Positions 6,542 through 7,539 of a stretch of DNA of 7,539 bases are shown here, in pieces (position 1 is the first letter of the stretch; each line of letters opens with the position of its first letter). Made by a program: the position numbers and the translations under genes. The notes under the pieces are model-generated. The model had not been told where the DNA came from. It saw only the letters and a list, made by a program, of their open reading frames with translations, and ran no database searches. This stretch comes from an uncultured Verrucomicrobium sp. (GTDB lineage Bacteria; Verrucomicrobiota; Verrucomicrobiia; Methylacidiphilales; GAS474). Location: assembly GCA_903889845.1 (NCBI GenBank), contig CAISZB010000047.1, forward strand, positions 1 through 7,539. The letters are read 5' to 3'.

Positions 6542-7539
6542 ATGGACTTAAAAAAGAAAATCATCGGCATCTACATCCTCCTCATCGGCGCGAACGTCGG
6601 GGCGTGGCTCTGGACCCTGAGCGCCTTTCATCACTACCCCGTCCTGCTGGGGACGGCCATGCTGGCCTACACTTTCGGCCTCCGACACGCCGTCGATGCC
6701 GACCACATCGCCGCGATCGACAACGTGACGCGAAAGCTGATGCAACAGGGGCAAAAACCGGTGAGCGTCGGCTTCTATTTCTCGCTCGGCCACTCCACCA
6801 TCGTCTTCGCCCTCTCCGCCGTCGTAGCGGCGACCTCGGTCGCCCTCAAGGACAAGTTTGAGTCCCTGACCAACCTGGGGGGCGTCGTTGGCACCAGCGT
6901 TTCCGCCACGTTCCTTTTGGCGATTGCAGCCGCCAATATCCTCATTCTGCTTTCCGTGTACCGGACCTTCCAACGGGTCAAAAACGGCGGCTCCTACTCC
7001 GACGAGGATTTCGACCACCTTCTTGCCCAGCGGGGCTTCTTCGGCAGGTTCTTCCGGTTTTTATTCAAATTGATCGGGCGCAGCTGGCACATGTACCTGC
7101 TCGGACTCCTCTTCGGCCTGGGCTTCGACACCGCGACGGAAATCGGCCTCCTCGGCATTTCGGCGACCGAGGCGTCGAAGGGACTCTCCGTCTGGTCGAT
7201 CCTCGTTTTCCCTACCCTCTTCACGGCAGGGATGGCGCTGGTCGATTCGACCGACGGCATTTTGATGTTGAGTGCCTACGGCTGGGCCTTTGTGAAACCG
7301 ATTCGCAAGCTCTACTACAATATGACCATCACCTTCGTCTCCGTCGTGGTGGCGCTGGTGATCGGTGGGATTGAGGCGCTGGGGCTGATCGCCGACCAGT
7401 TTAAGCTGGAAGGGGGACTTTGGTCGGCCATCGGATACCTGAGCGACAACTTCGGCATTCTCGGCTTCGCCATCGTCGGAGTCTTTATTGTCAGTTGGGG
7501 GGCCTCCTACCTGATTTACCGGCGTAACCGGTATGATGA
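6542..7539 (+). CDS. NiCoT-family nickel/cobalt permease (3' end at or just beyond window)
   Basis: This is an inner-membrane secondary transporter for high-affinity Ni(II) (and/or Co(II)) uptake, of the HoxN/NixA/NhlF family. 332 codons are visible without a stop, close to full family length, so only a few residues should be missing. The family signature R48-H49-A-V-D52-A-D54-H55 (HX4DH in TM2) is present and continues IAAIDN. Other NiCoT motifs are LGHSTIVF near 82-89, LFGLGFDTATE at 190-200 and GMALVDSTDG at 230-239. About eight hydrophobic segments are evident, with a loop around 148-175 (YRTFQRV to FKLIGR) that is polar at its start. The ATG at 6542 starts a short cytosolic MDLKKK before TM1. 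It is divergent from nikR across an operator-like dyad, which favours nickel as substrate. Metals taken up would supply urease, hydrogenase or other Ni enzymes not seen here. Nickel versus cobalt preference cannot be read from sequence alone. Confidence 0.95.
   Translation, partial: MDLKKKIIGIYILLIGANVGAWLWTLSAFHHYPVLLGTAMLAYTFGLRHAVDADHIAAIDNVTRKLMQQGQKPVSVGFYFSLGHSTIVFALSAVVAATSVALKDKFESLTNLGGVVGTSVSATFLLAIAAANILILLSVYRTFQRVKNGGSYSDEDFDHLLAQRGFFGRFFRFLFKLIGRSWHMYLLGLLFGLGFDTATEIGLLGISATEASKGLSVWSILVFPTLFTAGMALVDSTDGILMLSAYGWAFVKPIRKLYYNMTITFVSVVVALVIGGIEALGLIADQFKLEGGLWSAIGYLSDNFGILGFAIVGVFIVSWGASYLIYRRNRYD

Noticed and set aside
6548..7018. 156-codon minus-strand frame within the nickel permease gene
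   Set aside because: Antisense to the NiCoT motifs, with a low-complexity Gly/Asp/Glu product.

Overview
The window is a GC-rich bacterial chromosomal segment with six protein genes, two of them cut by the window edges. No phage, transposon, CRISPR, rRNA or tRNA signal is visible. None of the six chosen starts has a recognisable Shine-Dalgarno sequence at normal spacing. GC-rich coding with AT-rich intergenic regions, weak ribosome-binding signals and this gene repertoire would fit a Verrucomicrobiota-like free-living bacterium. That assignment is a low-confidence inference, because no rRNA or other phylogenetic marker is present.

Layout. On the minus strand at the left edge (1-958) is an exported phospholipase D superfamily protein related to cardiolipin synthases; only its first HKD motif is inside the window. 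A spacer of about 215 bp (959-1173) packed with inverted repeats follows. Next come icd, NADP-dependent isocitrate dehydrogenase (1174-2427, minus), and an MbfA-type ferritin-VIT fusion predicted to export iron (2513-3460, minus). These two lie in the same direction and could be co-transcribed. A divergent AT-rich region (3461-3663) separates mbfA from a large orphan methyl-accepting chemotaxis protein (3664-5772, plus). It carries a possible flagellar-sigma (sigma-28) promoter whose -10 overlaps a possible promoter for mbfA on the other strand.

The right third is a nickel homeostasis module. nikR (5908-6336, minus), a nickel-responsive ribbon-helix-helix/ACT repressor, is divergent from a NiCoT-family nickel/cobalt permease (6542 to the right edge, plus). 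Between them lies a dyad, AGTATTA-N13-TAATACT, plus a third identical half-site. It has the architecture expected of a NikR operator and sits where it could control both genes: when nickel is sufficient, NikR would shut off uptake and probably its own synthesis.

Taken together, two of the loci handle transition metals (Fe export/detoxification and Ni uptake). They flank a chemoreceptor of unknown ligand and a TCA-cycle enzyme. I see no clearly new defence or mobile system. The best leads are regulatory: the NikR operator cluster, an 11-bp inverted repeat bracketing nikR, the overlapping divergent promoters at mbfA/mcp, and the structured region downstream of icd.
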